Below are positions 1 through 9,840 of a DNA stretch of 64,000 bases, in pieces. The stretch's first letter is position 1; the number at the start of each line of letters is the position of its first letter. Origin of the DNA: Echinicola salinicaeni (lineage in GTDB: Bacteria; Bacteroidota; Bacteroidia; Cytophagales; Cyclobacteriaceae); assembly GCF_014280965.1 (NCBI RefSeq), contig NZ_JACODZ010000003.1, positions 124,001-188,000 on the forward strand, written 5' to 3'. The translations under genes and the position numbers were made by a program. The notes under the pieces were generated by a model. That model worked only from the letters and a program-made list of their open reading frames with translations. It did no database searches and was not told the DNA's origin.

Positions 1-1144
1 TGGATTTCATCCTTACCTGCTTGCCCTTTGATCCTTGAATTGCCCTCGCAATTTCAGACAAAGGAGCTCTGAAAATAGCGGTTGTATCTATTCCAGTTTT
101 GATATATTTTCCCTTTAAGGAATCCGTTTTATACTGGTTTAATTTTAGGGTATCTTCAATCACCAATTCCCAGGAACTGGTTAATTTCAATTCCTTGGAT
201 TTCTGGAACTGATATTTTTCTACCAGGTAATTTTCAACGACCGTTTTATCCATTGAACCTGAATCCAATTTGTTTTTATAATTGATGATAAAATACTTGT
301 CCATTTTCTTTTCATTATTGGACTGGATTTGCCAAGTGTCCACTTTTGAATAGTGACTTATTAAATTCCTTAATTGGTAATTATTGAAAATAAGGGAGTC
401 AGAAAATGCAGCATAAAACTTTTTCGGCATGCTATCAATAGTGACTTCCTCGATACGGACAGTGTAATCCTCAGTTTCTTTTTGGAATACCTTTAGCCCA
501 TTATCCATAAGGAAAAATGGCGATAAGAATATCAGGTTATGAAAGGCATGTAAAACGAAACTATATATAAGACTGTAGCGGACGCGTAAGTATCCTCCCA
601 AAAGTCCAAATGATATTTGTGGAAGGGTGAGGAGCGGAAAGATATAGATCAGCTGCTTATAATCTCCAAAATTGAAAATATGGATAAAGCCAAAGAGCAA
701 AGCAGAGAAATAGAAAATGTATTTATATTTCGCATACCAGAGCTTTTTAACCTTTTTTTCCATTTTTTGCTGAGTTTCCTTGCCCCCTATATAAAACAGT
801 GAGCTAAATAGTCTAAGCAGGAAATTGTATTTATACCTGAGGTAAGACCTGAACACAAGCTCTTCTAAAAATGGTACTAGAAGTACGACGAGGAAAAATA
901 AAGTAGACTTTGGATGTTGCTGCAATAATTCAATTATACCATGATTTTCGAAGGAAAATAATCCAGCATTGGCCAGAGCGCTAATTATAACTATGCATAA
1001 TCCAGCGACTATTATATCAATTATTAATATGCCGGTCCAAGCATATAATTTCGCCTTAAATGATTGATATGGACTAGGTTGATCTTGTGGACTTTTTAGA
1101 AACTGTAATAGGTCTGCGTAGGTACTTTTAAAAGTATTAAGCAT
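1..1144 (-). CDS. CPBP (CAAX-type) intramembrane metalloprotease, 3' end cut by the window
   Basis: The frame is open from an ATG at 1144 to the window edge, giving at least 381 residues with no stop. Hydrophobic segments lie near residues 36-60 and 81-97 and further on at 141-160 and 165-210. The family's glutamate motif is seen as PFLEELVFRS (Glu94, Glu95, Arg99), followed by FGFIH (His155) and HAFHN (His199 or His202, Asn203). These are the conserved motifs of CPBP proteases. Unusually, about 170 residues of polar sequence follow the last membrane segment. The gene lies 53 bases after a lipoprotein gene and is probably co-transcribed with it. The substrate is unknown. Family assignment is strong; proteolytic activity is inferred. 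Confidence 0.8.
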   Translation of the reverse strand, partial: MLNTFKSTYADLLQFLKSPQDQPSPYQSFKAKLYAWTGILIIDIIVAGLCIVIISALANAGLFSFENHGIIELLQQHPKSTLFFLVVLLVPFLEELVFRSYLRYKYNFLLRLFSSLFYIGGKETQQKMEKKVKKLWYAKYKYIFYFSALLFGFIHIFNFGDYKQLIYIFPLLTLPQISFGLLGGYLRVRYSLIYSFVLHAFHNLIFLSPFFLMDNGLKVFQKETEDYTVRIEEVTIDSMPKKFYAAFSDSLIFNNYQLRNLISHYSKVDTWQIQSNNEKKMDKYFIINYKNKLDSGSMDKTVVENYLVEKYQFQKSKELKLTSSWELVIEDTLKLNQYKTDSLKGKYIKTGIDTTAIFRAPLSEIARAIQGSKGKQVRMKS

Positions 1145-1197
1145 GGCTTTTTAAAATTATAATGACCGTTTGAAACTTGCAGGATGTATGAAATAGC

Positions 1198-1929
1198 TCA
1201 ATTATGCTTTTGTTCAGGGTGTTTCATAAAGTCCCATCTTTTGAAATTCTTGTCTTCTGGGAAAAAATGGAGTATGCCATCATAGGTATAGTCCAATTGA
1301 AAATTGGAATTGGCATTACTAAAAACAAGGACATTATTACTTAGCGAATAATTGAATGTTTCATTATTGTTGTTGGCCTGTTTTGAGAGAAAACTAACTA
1401 GCTGAGAGCTTATTTTTACGGTATTGTTCTCCATAAAATGAAAGGCTATGCCCTGGGTAAGCTCATCCCTGTATCTTCTGATGGTATCCAGATTGGCATG
1501 CGGATGTCTTTCATAACTGACAATACTGTATTTTCCAGTCAAATCAAGATTAAGTTGTTTAAAGTAGAGTTGGGTATTGTCTTGGATATCAATCCGCAAT
1601 AAGCTGTCCTGGTCAAAACTAAGGACAAATTTTTCCTTATAGTTGTTGTTTTGTAGGCTTAGCTTATTTCCTGTCAGTTGGTATTTAAAATGATCATTAT
1701 CAAAAAAGTGTTGGCCTATATTCTTATTCCCTTCGAAAATAAGGGAATCTTGACCTTTTACCAGCAGTACACCGCTACTGATATCCAAATCTTTGAGTGT
1801 GGTATTACCTTCTTTGACTATTTTTTTCAAAAGATAATAGCCTTCCTCCAGCTGCTGGGATTCTTTAGTCTGGCAAGATAAAATCAATAAAGAGGAGATG
1901 ATGAGAAGTGCGGTTTTTGAGGAGGTCAT
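1198..1929 (-). CDS. Predicted lipoprotein of unknown function
   Basis: This 243-residue protein starts with a lysine-poor but hydrophobic signal (residues 5-18) ending in the lipobox LILSC, so Cys19 is the probable lipidated residue. The mature part is rich in Asn, Gln, Asp and aromatic residues with alternating hydrophobic positions (for example DSLLRIDIQDNTQLYF), which suggests a beta-rich fold. I do not recognise the family. It is the middle gene of three on this strand, 56 bases after another small lipoprotein gene and 53 bases before the CPBP protease gene, so the three probably form an envelope operon. Function unknown. Confidence 0.7.
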   Translation of the reverse strand: MTSSKTALLIISSLLILSCQTKESQQLEEGYYLLKKIVKEGNTTLKDLDISSGVLLVKGQDSLIFEGNKNIGQHFFDNDHFKYQLTGNKLSLQNNNYKEKFVLSFDQDSLLRIDIQDNTQLYFKQLNLDLTGKYSIVSYERHPHANLDTIRRYRDELTQGIAFHFMENNTVKISSQLVSFLSKQANNNNETFNYSLSNNVLVFSNANSNFQLDYTYDGILHFFPEDKNFKRWDFMKHPEQKHN

Positions 1930-1985
1930 AATTTGGATTTAAATAATGAAAAGAACAAATTGGGTTTTGCTTTTATTGGTCAAGA

Positions 1986-2411
1986 TTAATTCAGGGTCCA
2001 CTGATCCTTATTCTTCTCCAAGGACATGGTCACCATTTCTGCTTGATTATCAAGGTTCAAATAATATAGTAGGTCAATCTTGTTTTTTGATTTGTTGACG
2101 TCAAAGGAAATACTGTCTATATGAAGGGATTCTGTATTTTTTAGATTGATCTTCCTTTCAAAGTCGGATTTACCAATGACTTTGTGGATATCATCCTCGA
2201 GTCCAATAAAGGAAATCTTATTTTCTAGCATAAAACCCCTGGCAAAAGAAAACTTTACGCTTTTATATTTGGACTGATTTGCAAATCTGTACTCGACACC
2301 ATCGATATTTTTTTCTTTGATCTTTACTGAATTTTTCTCAGAATAAGAAACTCCACATGCAGTGAAGACGAGGGTTGTAAAACTGATAAAAAGTAATGTT
2401 CTTTTGGTCAT
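1986..2411 (-). CDS. Small predicted lipoprotein of unknown function
   Basis: The protein has 141 residues. Its N-terminus MTKRTLLFISFTTLVFTACG is a lipoprotein signal peptide with lipobox FTAC, Cys19 being the lipid anchor. The mature domain contains two stretches of alternating charged and hydrophobic residues and ends near WTLN. No family is recognised. It appears to be the first gene of a three-gene minus-strand group ending in the CPBP protease at the window edge. A 289-base gap with a terminator for the next upstream operon precedes it. Confidence 0.65.
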   Translation of the reverse strand: MTKRTLLFISFTTLVFTACGVSYSEKNSVKIKEKNIDGVEYRFANQSKYKSVKFSFARGFMLENKISFIGLEDDIHKVIGKSDFERKINLKNTESLHIDSISFDVNKSKNKIDLLYYLNLDNQAEMVTMSLEKNKDQWTLN

Positions 2412-2561
2412 TGTCTATAAATCGGTTCAATGATATGTCAAATGCATAGTTCGAGATATCAAATGGCATGACCATTATAGCTATTTAAAAGTGTTGGTAA
2501 CTAATGGTTTATGCTGTTGAGTAAATGATACGAAACCTAAAACTAAGGATTTGGTATAAAT

Positions 2562-2585
2562 AAAAAAATACCCCATGTGGGGTAT
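2562..2585 (-). terminator. Rho-independent terminator after mnmD
   Basis: A perfect 7-bp stem (ATACCCC at 2568-2574, GGGGTAT at 2579-2585) with a 4-base loop is followed on the minus strand by a run of T residues (TATTTTTTTA). It lies about 115 bases after the mnmD stop, in the 289-base gap before the lipoprotein gene at 2411. Confidence 0.7.
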
Positions 2586-2700
2586 ATTTCTGAGATCCTA
2601 AAATTTTCTTTTTTCAATAGGAGCAAAATGCCCTTTAAATGGATGTTTGTCCTAAATTACTTGGGGATTTAGATCGTAAAAAACAATAACAGTTTAAGGA

Positions 2701-3384
2701 TCAGATTTTTGTTCCTCGGATCATTTCTTTTTTACCTGGAGGGCCAGGTAAAGTTTCTACCTGAAGTCCCAGTTCAGCCAAGTCTCTTTTGAGCTGACCT
2801 TTGGCACAATAGGTAACAAATACACCTCCAGGATTCATGGCGTCCACTACTTTTTTGAGCAGCTCTTTTGACCATAGCTCAGGTTGTTTGCTTGGCGCAA
2901 AGGCATCAAAGAAGACCACATCTGTGGGGTAAAGTTTTACTTCCTCCAAAGTGGTTTTATCCTTTTTCATATTGAAGTAAGGTGTTACAGCATCTCCTTT
3001 GTCCCATTCAGCCTTATGCAATTCTTCAAAATAGCCTTTATAATGGCTGATTTCCTCATCTATCGAAGTATAATTTAACTTGGTATAGATGTCTTCTGGA
3101 ATAGGGAAAGGCTCAATGGTGTGATAAAGCATAGGGAGTTTGTTTTGCTCTGCCCATACCAATGCTAGCCAGGCATTCAGTCCTGTGCCAAAGCCCACCT
3201 CAAAAATGCGTATGGGCTGTTTACCGTGGTTATGCATGAACCAATGGTCCAAGCCATAGAGAAAGAAAACATGGATAGATTCCCTGTAGGCACCATGAAA
3301 GGAATGATAAGTTTCATTCAATTCAGGTACATAAAGTGAATGTGAGCCATCCTCCGTTTCTATGAGTTTGATTTCTCTGTCCAT
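2701..3384 (-). CDS. mnmD: tRNA 5-aminomethyl-2-thiouridine methyltransferase, stand-alone MnmD type
   Basis: This 227-residue SAM-dependent methyltransferase carries the glycine-rich SAM loop FEVGFGTGLNAW (residues 61-72) and the family signature VVFFDAFAPSKQPELW (about 157-172). Both match the N-terminal methyltransferase domain of bifunctional MnmC. The protein ends after this domain, so the FAD oxidase half of MnmC is absent. Stand-alone MnmD enzymes are known to methylate nm5s2U to mnm5s2U at the wobble base of tRNAs. It starts one base after the ispF stop, so the two are translationally close. The family is secure; the exact tRNA substrate set is inferred. Confidence 0.88.
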   Translation of the reverse strand: MDREIKLIETEDGSHSLYVPELNETYHSFHGAYRESIHVFFLYGLDHWFMHNHGKQPIRIFEVGFGTGLNAWLALVWAEQNKLPMLYHTIEPFPIPEDIYTKLNYTSIDEEISHYKGYFEELHKAEWDKGDAVTPYFNMKKDKTTLEEVKLYPTDVVFFDAFAPSKQPELWSKELLKKVVDAMNPGGVFVTYCAKGQLKRDLAELGLQVETLPGPPGKKEMIRGTKI

Positions 3385-3385
3385 C

Positions 3386-3871
3386 TTAACTGTTTTTGTA
3401 AATCAATGCTACACAATAGGCAGAAACGCCTTCTTGTCTACCCACAAATCCTAATTTTTCTGTGGTGGTGGCTTTAATGGAAACATTGTTTTCCGGAATT
3501 TCCATCACCTCAGCCAAGCAGGTTTTGATGCTGTCAATATGTGGGTTTACCTTGGGTAGTTGTAGGCAAACAGTGGTGTCCAGATTGCCAATTTCATAGC
3601 CTTCTTTACGGATAAGCTTCATGACTTCCCTAAGTAAAATCTTACTATCTATGCCCTTGTATTGCGGGTCTTGGTCAGAAAAATGATAGCCAATATCCCG
3701 TAGGTTGGCAGCTCCAAGAAGTGCATCGCAGATGACATGAATCAATACATCAGCGTCAGAATGCCCCACGGCACCTTTGGTATGTTCTAGTTTAATGCCC
3801 CCCAGCCAGAAGTCATAACCTTCCTGCAATTGGTGAACATCATATCCAAATCCAATTCTAAAGTTATTCAT
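3386..3871 (-). CDS. ispF: 2-C-methyl-D-erythritol 2,4-cyclodiphosphate synthase
   Basis: The product has 161 residues, the normal length for IspF. It converts CDP-methylerythritol 2-phosphate to methylerythritol cyclodiphosphate in the MEP isoprenoid pathway. The N-terminal RIGFGYDVHQL gives the metal ligands Asp11 and His13, and GHSDADVLIH supplies the third, His45. The C-terminal motif ATTTEKLGFVGRQEG, which lines the nucleotide site, is also intact. It is upstream of and nearly touching mnmD, so both are likely on one mRNA. Confidence 0.97.
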   Translation of the reverse strand: MNNFRIGFGYDVHQLQEGYDFWLGGIKLEHTKGAVGHSDADVLIHVICDALLGAANLRDIGYHFSDQDPQYKGIDSKILLREVMKLIRKEGYEIGNLDTTVCLQLPKVNPHIDSIKTCLAEVMEIPENNVSIKATTTEKLGFVGRQEGVSAYCVALIYKNS

Positions 3872-4028
3872 GCGGTGAAGATAATGCTTTTACTTTAGAT
3901 TTTAGGCAATGGGTGATTTTGTCTAAGCACGGCCTAAAAGGCCAATTGTGAATTCAGGATAGGAATTGCAGCTTTGGTCCAGCAGCTCAGCCTGTAGTCC
4001 TCTATAAGGTTAAGCCTGGGAATTAATT

Positions 4029-5324
4029 TTAAGCTTGGCTTTCGCTGTTATTGCTTTTATAATAAAGTACAGAGGCATTTTCCTCACAAATAAACTTTTT
4101 GGCTGCTGCAGTGATTTGATCGGCAGTGATTTTTGTCTTCTTATCGTATTCTATTTGATACAGATCAGGACTGCCCAGTTGGGTATAATAGGCAAGGTTC
4201 ATGGCCCTATTCATCAGCTGAATGGATTCATAGGTCTTCATCGCTTCAGCTTGGTTTTTAACCTTTTCTAATGTTTCTGAAGAGATCGGGGTTTCAATAA
4301 ATTCCTGTACTACTTCGTCCAATATTTTTTCTGCTTCTTCGGCAGTTTTCCCTTTTTCCATTTTTCCAGTAAAGATCATTAATCCCGGGTCTATGGAACC
4401 CAGCACATAGGCATTACAGGAGGCAAACACATCAGTGTTTTTTACCAGCTTTTGTTCCAATAGGGATGATCGGCCGAAGCCCAGAATGTCGGTAATCAAA
4501 TCACATTCCAAATAGCCTTCCTGAAGTCTGCCTGGTACATGGTAGGCTTTGTATAAGGTGTCTGTGGGTACATCCGCAAAATGAGTTTGCGCTCTTTTTG
4601 CCTGCTGCGCACATTCTACAGGGATTGTTTTGGCCTTTTTACCTGATGGAGGAATTGGGCCAAACCATTTCTTGGCCATTTCAAGAATGTCTTCACTGTC
4701 CACATCACCAGCTACTACCAAGATGGCGTTATTGGGAGCATAATGTTGCTGGTAAAAAGAACGGATGTCTTTTTCTGTAAATCCTTCTATATCGGCAATT
4801 TCAGCTCCAATAGTAGGCCATTGATAAGGGTGGCTTTTATAACAAAGCTTCCTCAGCAGGTGCATGGCATCCCCATAAGGTTGGTTGAGATACCTTTGCT
4901 TGAATTCCTCGATGACCACCTTACGCTGGGTTTCAATGGTCTTTTTGCTGAGGTTTAATTGCAGCATCCTATCAGACTCCAGCCAAAAAGCAGTTTCTAT
5001 ATTGGTGGCTGGCAGGGTGATGAAATAATTGGTAATATCAGTATTGGTGAAGGCATTACATTCCCCTCCTACCCTTTCCAAGGCGCCGTCAAAGCTGGGC
5101 ACATTTTTAGAACCTCCAAACATCAGGTGTTCAAAATAATGGGCCAGTCCAGTTTTTCCAGCTATTTCATTTCTGGACCCTACTTTATAAATGATATTGC
5201 TAACTGCCATCTTGCTGCTATGGTCTTCATGGACCAAAAGGTGTAAGCCGTTATCTAATATAAAATGCTCGTAATTAATCATAGGTTGGGTGCTGTCACT
5301 TTCGAAAAACCCCTTCGGAATCAA
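4029..5324 (-). CDS. M16 family zinc metallopeptidase (insulinase/processing-peptidase type)
   Basis: The 431-residue protein shows the inverted zinc motif HYFEH (His62, Glu65, His66) and a downstream glutamate in KVVIEEFKQR (Glu139 or Glu140). This spacing fits the HxxEH(X)74-76E rule of family M16. The length corresponds to one two-domain M16 half. No signal peptide is visible, so a cytoplasmic location is likely unless export uses another route. In Bacteroidota such genes often come in pairs with a second M16 gene; here no partner lies next to it. The gene is isolated, with 158 bases to ispF and about 130 bases to the small metal-binding gene upstream. Substrate unknown. Confidence 0.92.
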   Translation of the reverse strand: MIPKGFFESDSTQPMINYEHFILDNGLHLLVHEDHSSKMAVSNIIYKVGSRNEIAGKTGLAHYFEHLMFGGSKNVPSFDGALERVGGECNAFTNTDITNYFITLPATNIETAFWLESDRMLQLNLSKKTIETQRKVVIEEFKQRYLNQPYGDAMHLLRKLCYKSHPYQWPTIGAEIADIEGFTEKDIRSFYQQHYAPNNAILVVAGDVDSEDILEMAKKWFGPIPPSGKKAKTIPVECAQQAKRAQTHFADVPTDTLYKAYHVPGRLQEGYLECDLITDILGFGRSSLLEQKLVKNTDVFASCNAYVLGSIDPGLMIFTGKMEKGKTAEEAEKILDEVVQEFIETPISSETLEKVKNQAEAMKTYESIQLMNRAMNLAYYTQLGSPDLYQIEYDKKTKITADQITAAAKKFICEENASVLYYKSNNSESQA

Positions 5325-5454
5325 ACGTGGTTGAATTTCTGAATGAAAATGCTGATGCTAAATATATAATGCACAAAACAACTGTCAACAATAAATTAGA
5401 ACAGTTGTCTTGCGCAAAGCTAATAAAATCTGGGTAAAGGTTACCGAAGATTAA

Positions 5455-5652
5455 TCAAATCGATTCTCCATGATAGCCAGCAGCCTCCAGAGCGGCTTTT
5501 ATTTCTTTTTCGTTGGCTTCACCATCAGCCGTCAATATCCGGTCAGGATGACTTAGGTCTACTTTCCATTCGGTTTTGGGAAGTGCATCAAGTTTTGGAC
5601 TTACTGTTGCTACACATGCACTACATTTTATATTGGTTTTAAGCTTGATCAT
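5455..5652 (-). CDS. Small HMA-like metal-binding protein (possible copper chaperone)
   Basis: This 65-residue protein resembles a single heavy-metal-associated domain: a beta strand MIKLKTN, then KCSACVATV with the CxxC pair Cys10/Cys13, and a C-terminal AALEAAGYHGESI that fits the last helix and strand. The usual GMTC is replaced by IKCSAC. It starts 23 bases after the copA stop on the same strand, so the two are probably co-transcribed and it may deliver copper(I) to CopA. Metal choice is inferred from the neighbour. Confidence 0.8.
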   Translation of the reverse strand: MIKLKTNIKCSACVATVSPKLDALPKTEWKVDLSHPDRILTADGEANEKEIKAALEAAGYHGESI

Positions 5653-5675
5653 TTTTTATTTTTTTAAGGTTTAAA

Positions 5676-7889
5676 TTATCTATTTAAGCGTAAACTATTG
5701 GTAACTACGGACACAGAACTCATGGCCATAGCTGCCCCTGCTATCATGGGGTTTAACAGGAAGCCAAAAGCCGGGTAAAGCACCCCCGCGGCGATTGGGA
5801 TGCCTATAATATTATAAATGAAGGCCCAGAATAGGTTTTGACGAATGGTTTTGACTGTCTTTTTGGTTAAAACCAACATTTGGGGAATTTGTTGTAAGTC
5901 AGAATGGATGAGGGTGACTTTGGCCACATCCATGGCAATGTCTGTTCCCTTGCCCATGGCAATGCTCATGTCTGCCAATGCCAATGCCTCACTGTCATTG
6001 ATACCATCTCCCACCATGGCCACGGTTTTTCCTTTTTCTTGCAGGGCTTTTAAATATAGGCCTTTGTCTTCAGGGAGCATTTTTGCTTTATATTGGCTGA
6101 TGCCTACTTTTTTTGCTAATGATGCAGCAGTCTTTTCTTGGTCACCTGTAAGCATATGCACTTCCATTCCCATTTCCTTCAGCTGTGCTATGGCCTTGGC
6201 CGATCGCTCCTTGATTTGGTCCGTAATGCTGATGACTGCAATGAATTGATCATCCTTGGAAAAATAAACTACAATATTTCCCATTCCCAATTGCTTGTTT
6301 TCAAAAGCTTCCATCCAGCCATTTGGTTTCGCGCCGAGAGAAAGAAGCCAGTCCTTTTGTCCGATAGCATAATGGCTGCTATCGCTGGTGCCTGAAACTC
6401 CTTTTCCTGTATGAGACTGGAAATTGTCCAAGGGATATTTTTTGTGCTTTTTGTTTAAATATTGGACTACGGCATCAGCCAAGGGGTGCTCGCTTTCTGA
6501 CTCTATGGCCAGTAAAGTGCCGAGTTCCTTCTCTTTATTGGCCAGTTTTGGGGCCAATAATATTTCTTGAACGGTAGGCTTTCCGGCAGTAATAGTGCCC
6601 GTTTTGTCCAAAATAATGGTGTCGACCTTAGGCCCTATCTCCAGACTTTCGGCATCTTTGATCAAAATTCCCATGGACGCTCCCTTGCCTATTCCAGCCA
6701 TAATAGCTGTCGGGGTTGCCAATCCCAGCGCACAGGGACAAGCTATAACCAGCACTGTGATAAAGGCCAACATTCCATGTAGCCAAGCATCTTCAATACC
6801 ACTAAATCCCCACACCAGTGCGGCCAATATGCCGATGCTGATCACAACAGGGACGAAAATAGCCGTAATTTGATCCACCAATTTTTGGACGGGGGCTTTG
6901 GATCCTTGGGCTTCTTTTATCCTTTGGATGATCTGGGAAAGGAAGGTGTCCTCTCCTGCTTTTTCCACTTCAAATTTGATGCTGCCTGTTTGGTTGATGG
7001 TGCCAGCAAAGACCTGATCGCCCTTTTGCTTGTCCACAGGAATCGGTTCTCCTGTTAACATACTTTCATCTACATGGCTGTTTCCTGAGATGATCTTTCC
7101 ATCCAATGGGATTTTTTGACCAGGTTTGACCAGGACAAGTGCACCTTCATGAACCTCGGAAGTTTTTTTGATTTGCTCATTTCCAGCACTGATCACTATA
7201 ACTTCATCAGGTTGGAGCCCCATCAATTTTTTAAGGGCCTGTCCAGTGCCTGCTTTAGCACCTGATTCTAACATCCTACCTAGTAGGATGAAAAAGATGA
7301 TGACTGCTGCGGCTTCATAGTACACATGGGGGCTAATTCCCTTTTGGCTTAGCCATTCAGGGAAAAAGGTATTGAAAGAGCTATAAAGATAAGCTACCCC
7401 TGTACTTATGGCCACCAGGGTATCCATATTGGCCTTTTTGTGCTTAAGTTGGCGCAGGGCATTGATGAAAAACTGTTTGCCAAAGATAAATAATACAGGT
7501 GTTGTCAGGGCCCACATGATATAATTGCCATAGGGGATTTCATGAAAGAACATGCCAATGACAAAAACTGGGAAAGCCAATATCCCTGAAGCAATGGTGT
7601 TTTTCTTAAGGTTTTTATATGCCTTTAATTGAATAGCTTCTAGGTCCTTTTCTTCTATTTCATCAATGATAATGTCGTATCCTGTATCCCTAACTGCCTT
7701 TTGGATGGTCTTTGGGTCAGCATTTCTTTCCAATTCAAGGATGGCAGTATGATTGGCGAAATTGACATTTACTGCGTTCACACCTTTTTGCTTTTTTAAG
7801 GTGTCTTCTATGGAAGTGGCGCAGGCTGCACAGCTCATGCCTGTAACCGGCCACTCACTTTTTTTTGCCTTTGATTTATTTGTGGACAT
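5676..7889 (-). CDS. copA: Copper-exporting P1B-type ATPase
   Basis: The 737-residue protein has one N-terminal HMA domain (GMSCAAC, Cys20 and Cys23), then the P-type ATPase core. Visible are the actuator motif MLTGEPIPV, the membrane metal site CPC (Cys384-Pro385-Cys386), the phosphorylation loop DKTGT (Asp428), the SEHPLA nucleotide-binding motif, and the hinge GDGIND. The last membrane helices contain YN (FIYNIIGIP) and MSS (AMAMSSVSV), the pattern known for Cu(I)-specific P1B-1 pumps. It exports cytoplasmic copper(I) across the inner membrane. A small HMA-like protein follows 23 bases downstream. No copper-responsive regulator is in view. Confidence 0.96.
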   Translation of the reverse strand: MSTNKSKAKKSEWPVTGMSCAACATSIEDTLKKQKGVNAVNVNFANHTAILELERNADPKTIQKAVRDTGYDIIIDEIEEKDLEAIQLKAYKNLKKNTIASGILAFPVFVIGMFFHEIPYGNYIMWALTTPVLFIFGKQFFINALRQLKHKKANMDTLVAISTGVAYLYSSFNTFFPEWLSQKGISPHVYYEAAAVIIFFILLGRMLESGAKAGTGQALKKLMGLQPDEVIVISAGNEQIKKTSEVHEGALVLVKPGQKIPLDGKIISGNSHVDESMLTGEPIPVDKQKGDQVFAGTINQTGSIKFEVEKAGEDTFLSQIIQRIKEAQGSKAPVQKLVDQITAIFVPVVISIGILAALVWGFSGIEDAWLHGMLAFITVLVIACPCALGLATPTAIMAGIGKGASMGILIKDAESLEIGPKVDTIILDKTGTITAGKPTVQEILLAPKLANKEKELGTLLAIESESEHPLADAVVQYLNKKHKKYPLDNFQSHTGKGVSGTSDSSHYAIGQKDWLLSLGAKPNGWMEAFENKQLGMGNIVVYFSKDDQFIAVISITDQIKERSAKAIAQLKEMGMEVHMLTGDQEKTAASLAKKVGISQYKAKMLPEDKGLYLKALQEKGKTVAMVGDGINDSEALALADMSIAMGKGTDIAMDVAKVTLIHSDLQQIPQMLVLTKKTVKTIRQNLFWAFIYNIIGIPIAAGVLYPAFGFLLNPMIAGAAMAMSSVSVVTNSLRLNR

Positions 7890-8265
7890 CTTTTTCTTCT
7901 TTTGTTGACATAAAATTAGCTAGAATGATACTATGCTTATTTATACAATTTTTGAAATGATTAAACAGGTGAGGGAAATCGCTTTTATAAACTATCAGTA
8001 AAGTGGTATCAGTCAGAGCTGATCGGTCTGACCAACAGGTAGAATCGAAGGTCAGAAAATGGGCCTCGACTCCCTGTCCTCAGGAAGGCGGGGCTCGGCC
8101 TGACACCTAGCTACTGTAATTAAATAATATCAATAGTTAAAAGCTGTTTCCCTGAAACAGGGTGATGCTTATTCATGAATTCACAAAAAAATCCCGAACT
8201 TTAAAGCCTTGTTTCTAGTTTAACAACACAAAACCATAAATTGCCAAGCAAAATCTTTTAGACTC
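7890..8265. other. 376-base divergent intergenic region with a GC-rich structured segment
   Basis: This gap separates the divergent copA and bshC genes. Most of it is AT-rich, but about 8010-8110 is clearly richer in G and C and contains nested inverted repeats: TCAGA/TCTGA near 8010-8030, GTCAG (8051-8055) with CTGAC (8100-8104), and GGCC (8062-8065) with GGCC (8097-8100). A separate perfect 7-bp hairpin, CTGTTTC (8144-8150) with GAAACAG (8154-8160), follows without a T run. I found no convincing ORF. It could be a structured RNA or a dispersed repeat. Confidence 0.5.
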
Positions 8266-9840
8266 ATGATGAAATCCACCCTTGAACCGGAGTGTACCGG
8301 TCAATTTTCACCATTGTTTATTGACTATATACGAAAAGACGAAAAACTTCGTCCTTTTTATAATCAATATCCGAGCTTGGAAAATTTTGAATCAATTATT
8401 CAGGAGAGGGAGTTTGACCAAGGAAAGAGAAGGGTGCTCAAAGAGGCTTTGGAAAAACAATATGAGGGATTTGACTTGACTGATAAAGTCCTGGAGCATA
8501 TTCAGTCAGTAGCAGAAAACAAGACATTTACGGTGACTACAGGCCACCAACTAAACCTCTTCACAGGTCCGCTGTATTTTATATATAAAATAGTTTCTAC
8601 CATTAATTTGGCGGAGAAACTTCAACAAGCCTATCCTGATTTTAATTTTGTTCCGGTTTATTGGATGGCAACGGAGGATCATGATTTTGAGGAAATCAAT
8701 CACTTTACATACGAGGGCAAAAAGTATAGCTGGAATTCTGCGCAAAAGGGGGCAGTGGGAGATTTTAATTTGGATGCGGAATTACAGGGGCTATTGAAGG
8801 AATTAAGCTTTGCGCCGGATTTCTTTAAGCGGGCTTATACGGAAAAGGGAAATTTAGCTCAGGCTGTAAGATATTATGTGAATTACCTCTTTGGAGAGAA
8901 AGGATTGGTTATTGTGGATGGTCATGACACTGCTCTTAAGAAAGTATTTACGCCAGTCATCAAGGATGATTTAAAATTTAATAGCGCCAACGATCTGGTA
9001 AATGAGCAGACAGGCAATTTGGAAAAACTGGGTTATAAGAGCCAGGTATTTCCTAGGGAGATTAACTTTTTCTATTTGGAAAAAGGGGTTCGATCTAGAA
9101 TTGTAAAAACCAAGGAAGGTTTTGAGATATTGGATACTGGTGAGCAGATCAAGGAAGATGTGATGTTGGACCTGGTGGAGGCCTATCCCGAAAGGTTTAG
9201 TCCCAATGTGGTTTTAAGGCCCTTATACCAGGAATATATATTGCCTAATATCGCATATTTGGGAGGGCCGGCAGAAGTGGCCTACTGGCTGCAATTGAAA
9301 CTGGTCTTCGACCACTACCACACAGATTATCCGGTAGTGATGCCTCGGAATTTTGCGATGATCTTGAATTCAAATGCCCAGAGAAAGGTGAGAACTCTTG
9401 GGCTGAGCCAGACTGAAATTTTTCAGGATTTTGATCTTTGGAAAAAGGAATATGTACGTCAGCACTCCCAGTCCGATTTGGATTTGAAAAAGGAAAAAGA
9501 AGCATTGAAGGCCATTTTTGAAAATATGGGTGAGGAGGCATCTGAAATAGATGCTACGCTCAAGCCTTCCTCTGAAGCTGCCAAGACTCGTGCATTAAAA
9601 GTACTTGAACACTTCGGCAAAAAGCTGAGAAAAGCAGAAGAGAGAAATTTGGAGACGGCCTTGAGACAGATGCAGGATTTGAAGGGACTATTATTTCCTG
9701 GTGGAACAGCCCAGGAAAGAAAGAATAATTTTTTGGAGTTTTATCTTGAGGATAATGACTTCATAGCCTCGCTGTATGAGCATTTTGATCCATTGGATTT
9801 TAACTTTATTATCTTGGAACAAGATGGAAGGAAAAGCTGA
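8266..9840 (+). CDS. bshC: Bacillithiol biosynthesis cysteine-adding enzyme
   Basis: The 524-residue product is BshC, the enzyme that adds cysteine to glucosaminyl-malate in the last step of bacillithiol synthesis. The diagnostic motif TTGHQLNLFTGPLYFIYK lies at about residues 91-108, followed by NFVPVYWMATEDHDFEEI, typical of the Rossmann-like core. A lysine- and glutamate-rich helical section near residues 400-470 fits the family's coiled coil. Two ATG codons in a row open the frame; either could be used. The next gene (folate cyclo-ligase) overlaps its 3' end. The partner genes bshA and bshB are not in the window. Confidence 0.96.
   Translation: MMKSTLEPECTGQFSPLFIDYIRKDEKLRPFYNQYPSLENFESIIQEREFDQGKRRVLKEALEKQYEGFDLTDKVLEHIQSVAENKTFTVTTGHQLNLFTGPLYFIYKIVSTINLAEKLQQAYPDFNFVPVYWMATEDHDFEEINHFTYEGKKYSWNSAQKGAVGDFNLDAELQGLLKELSFAPDFFKRAYTEKGNLAQAVRYYVNYLFGEKGLVIVDGHDTALKKVFTPVIKDDLKFNSANDLVNEQTGNLEKLGYKSQVFPREINFFYLEKGVRSRIVKTKEGFEILDTGEQIKEDVMLDLVEAYPERFSPNVVLRPLYQEYILPNIAYLGGPAEVAYWLQLKLVFDHYHTDYPVVMPRNFAMILNSNAQRKVRTLGLSQTEIFQDFDLWKKEYVRQHSQSDLDLKKEKEALKAIFENMGEEASEIDATLKPSSEAAKTRALKVLEHFGKKLRKAEERNLETALRQMQDLKGLLFPGGTAQERKNNFLEFYLEDNDFIASLYEHFDPLDFNFIILEQDGRKS

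Noticed and set aside
8144-8160. Hairpin CTGTTTC-CCT-GAAACAG as a terminator upstream of bshC
   Set aside because: There is no T run on either strand, and no upstream plus-strand gene needs ending here.
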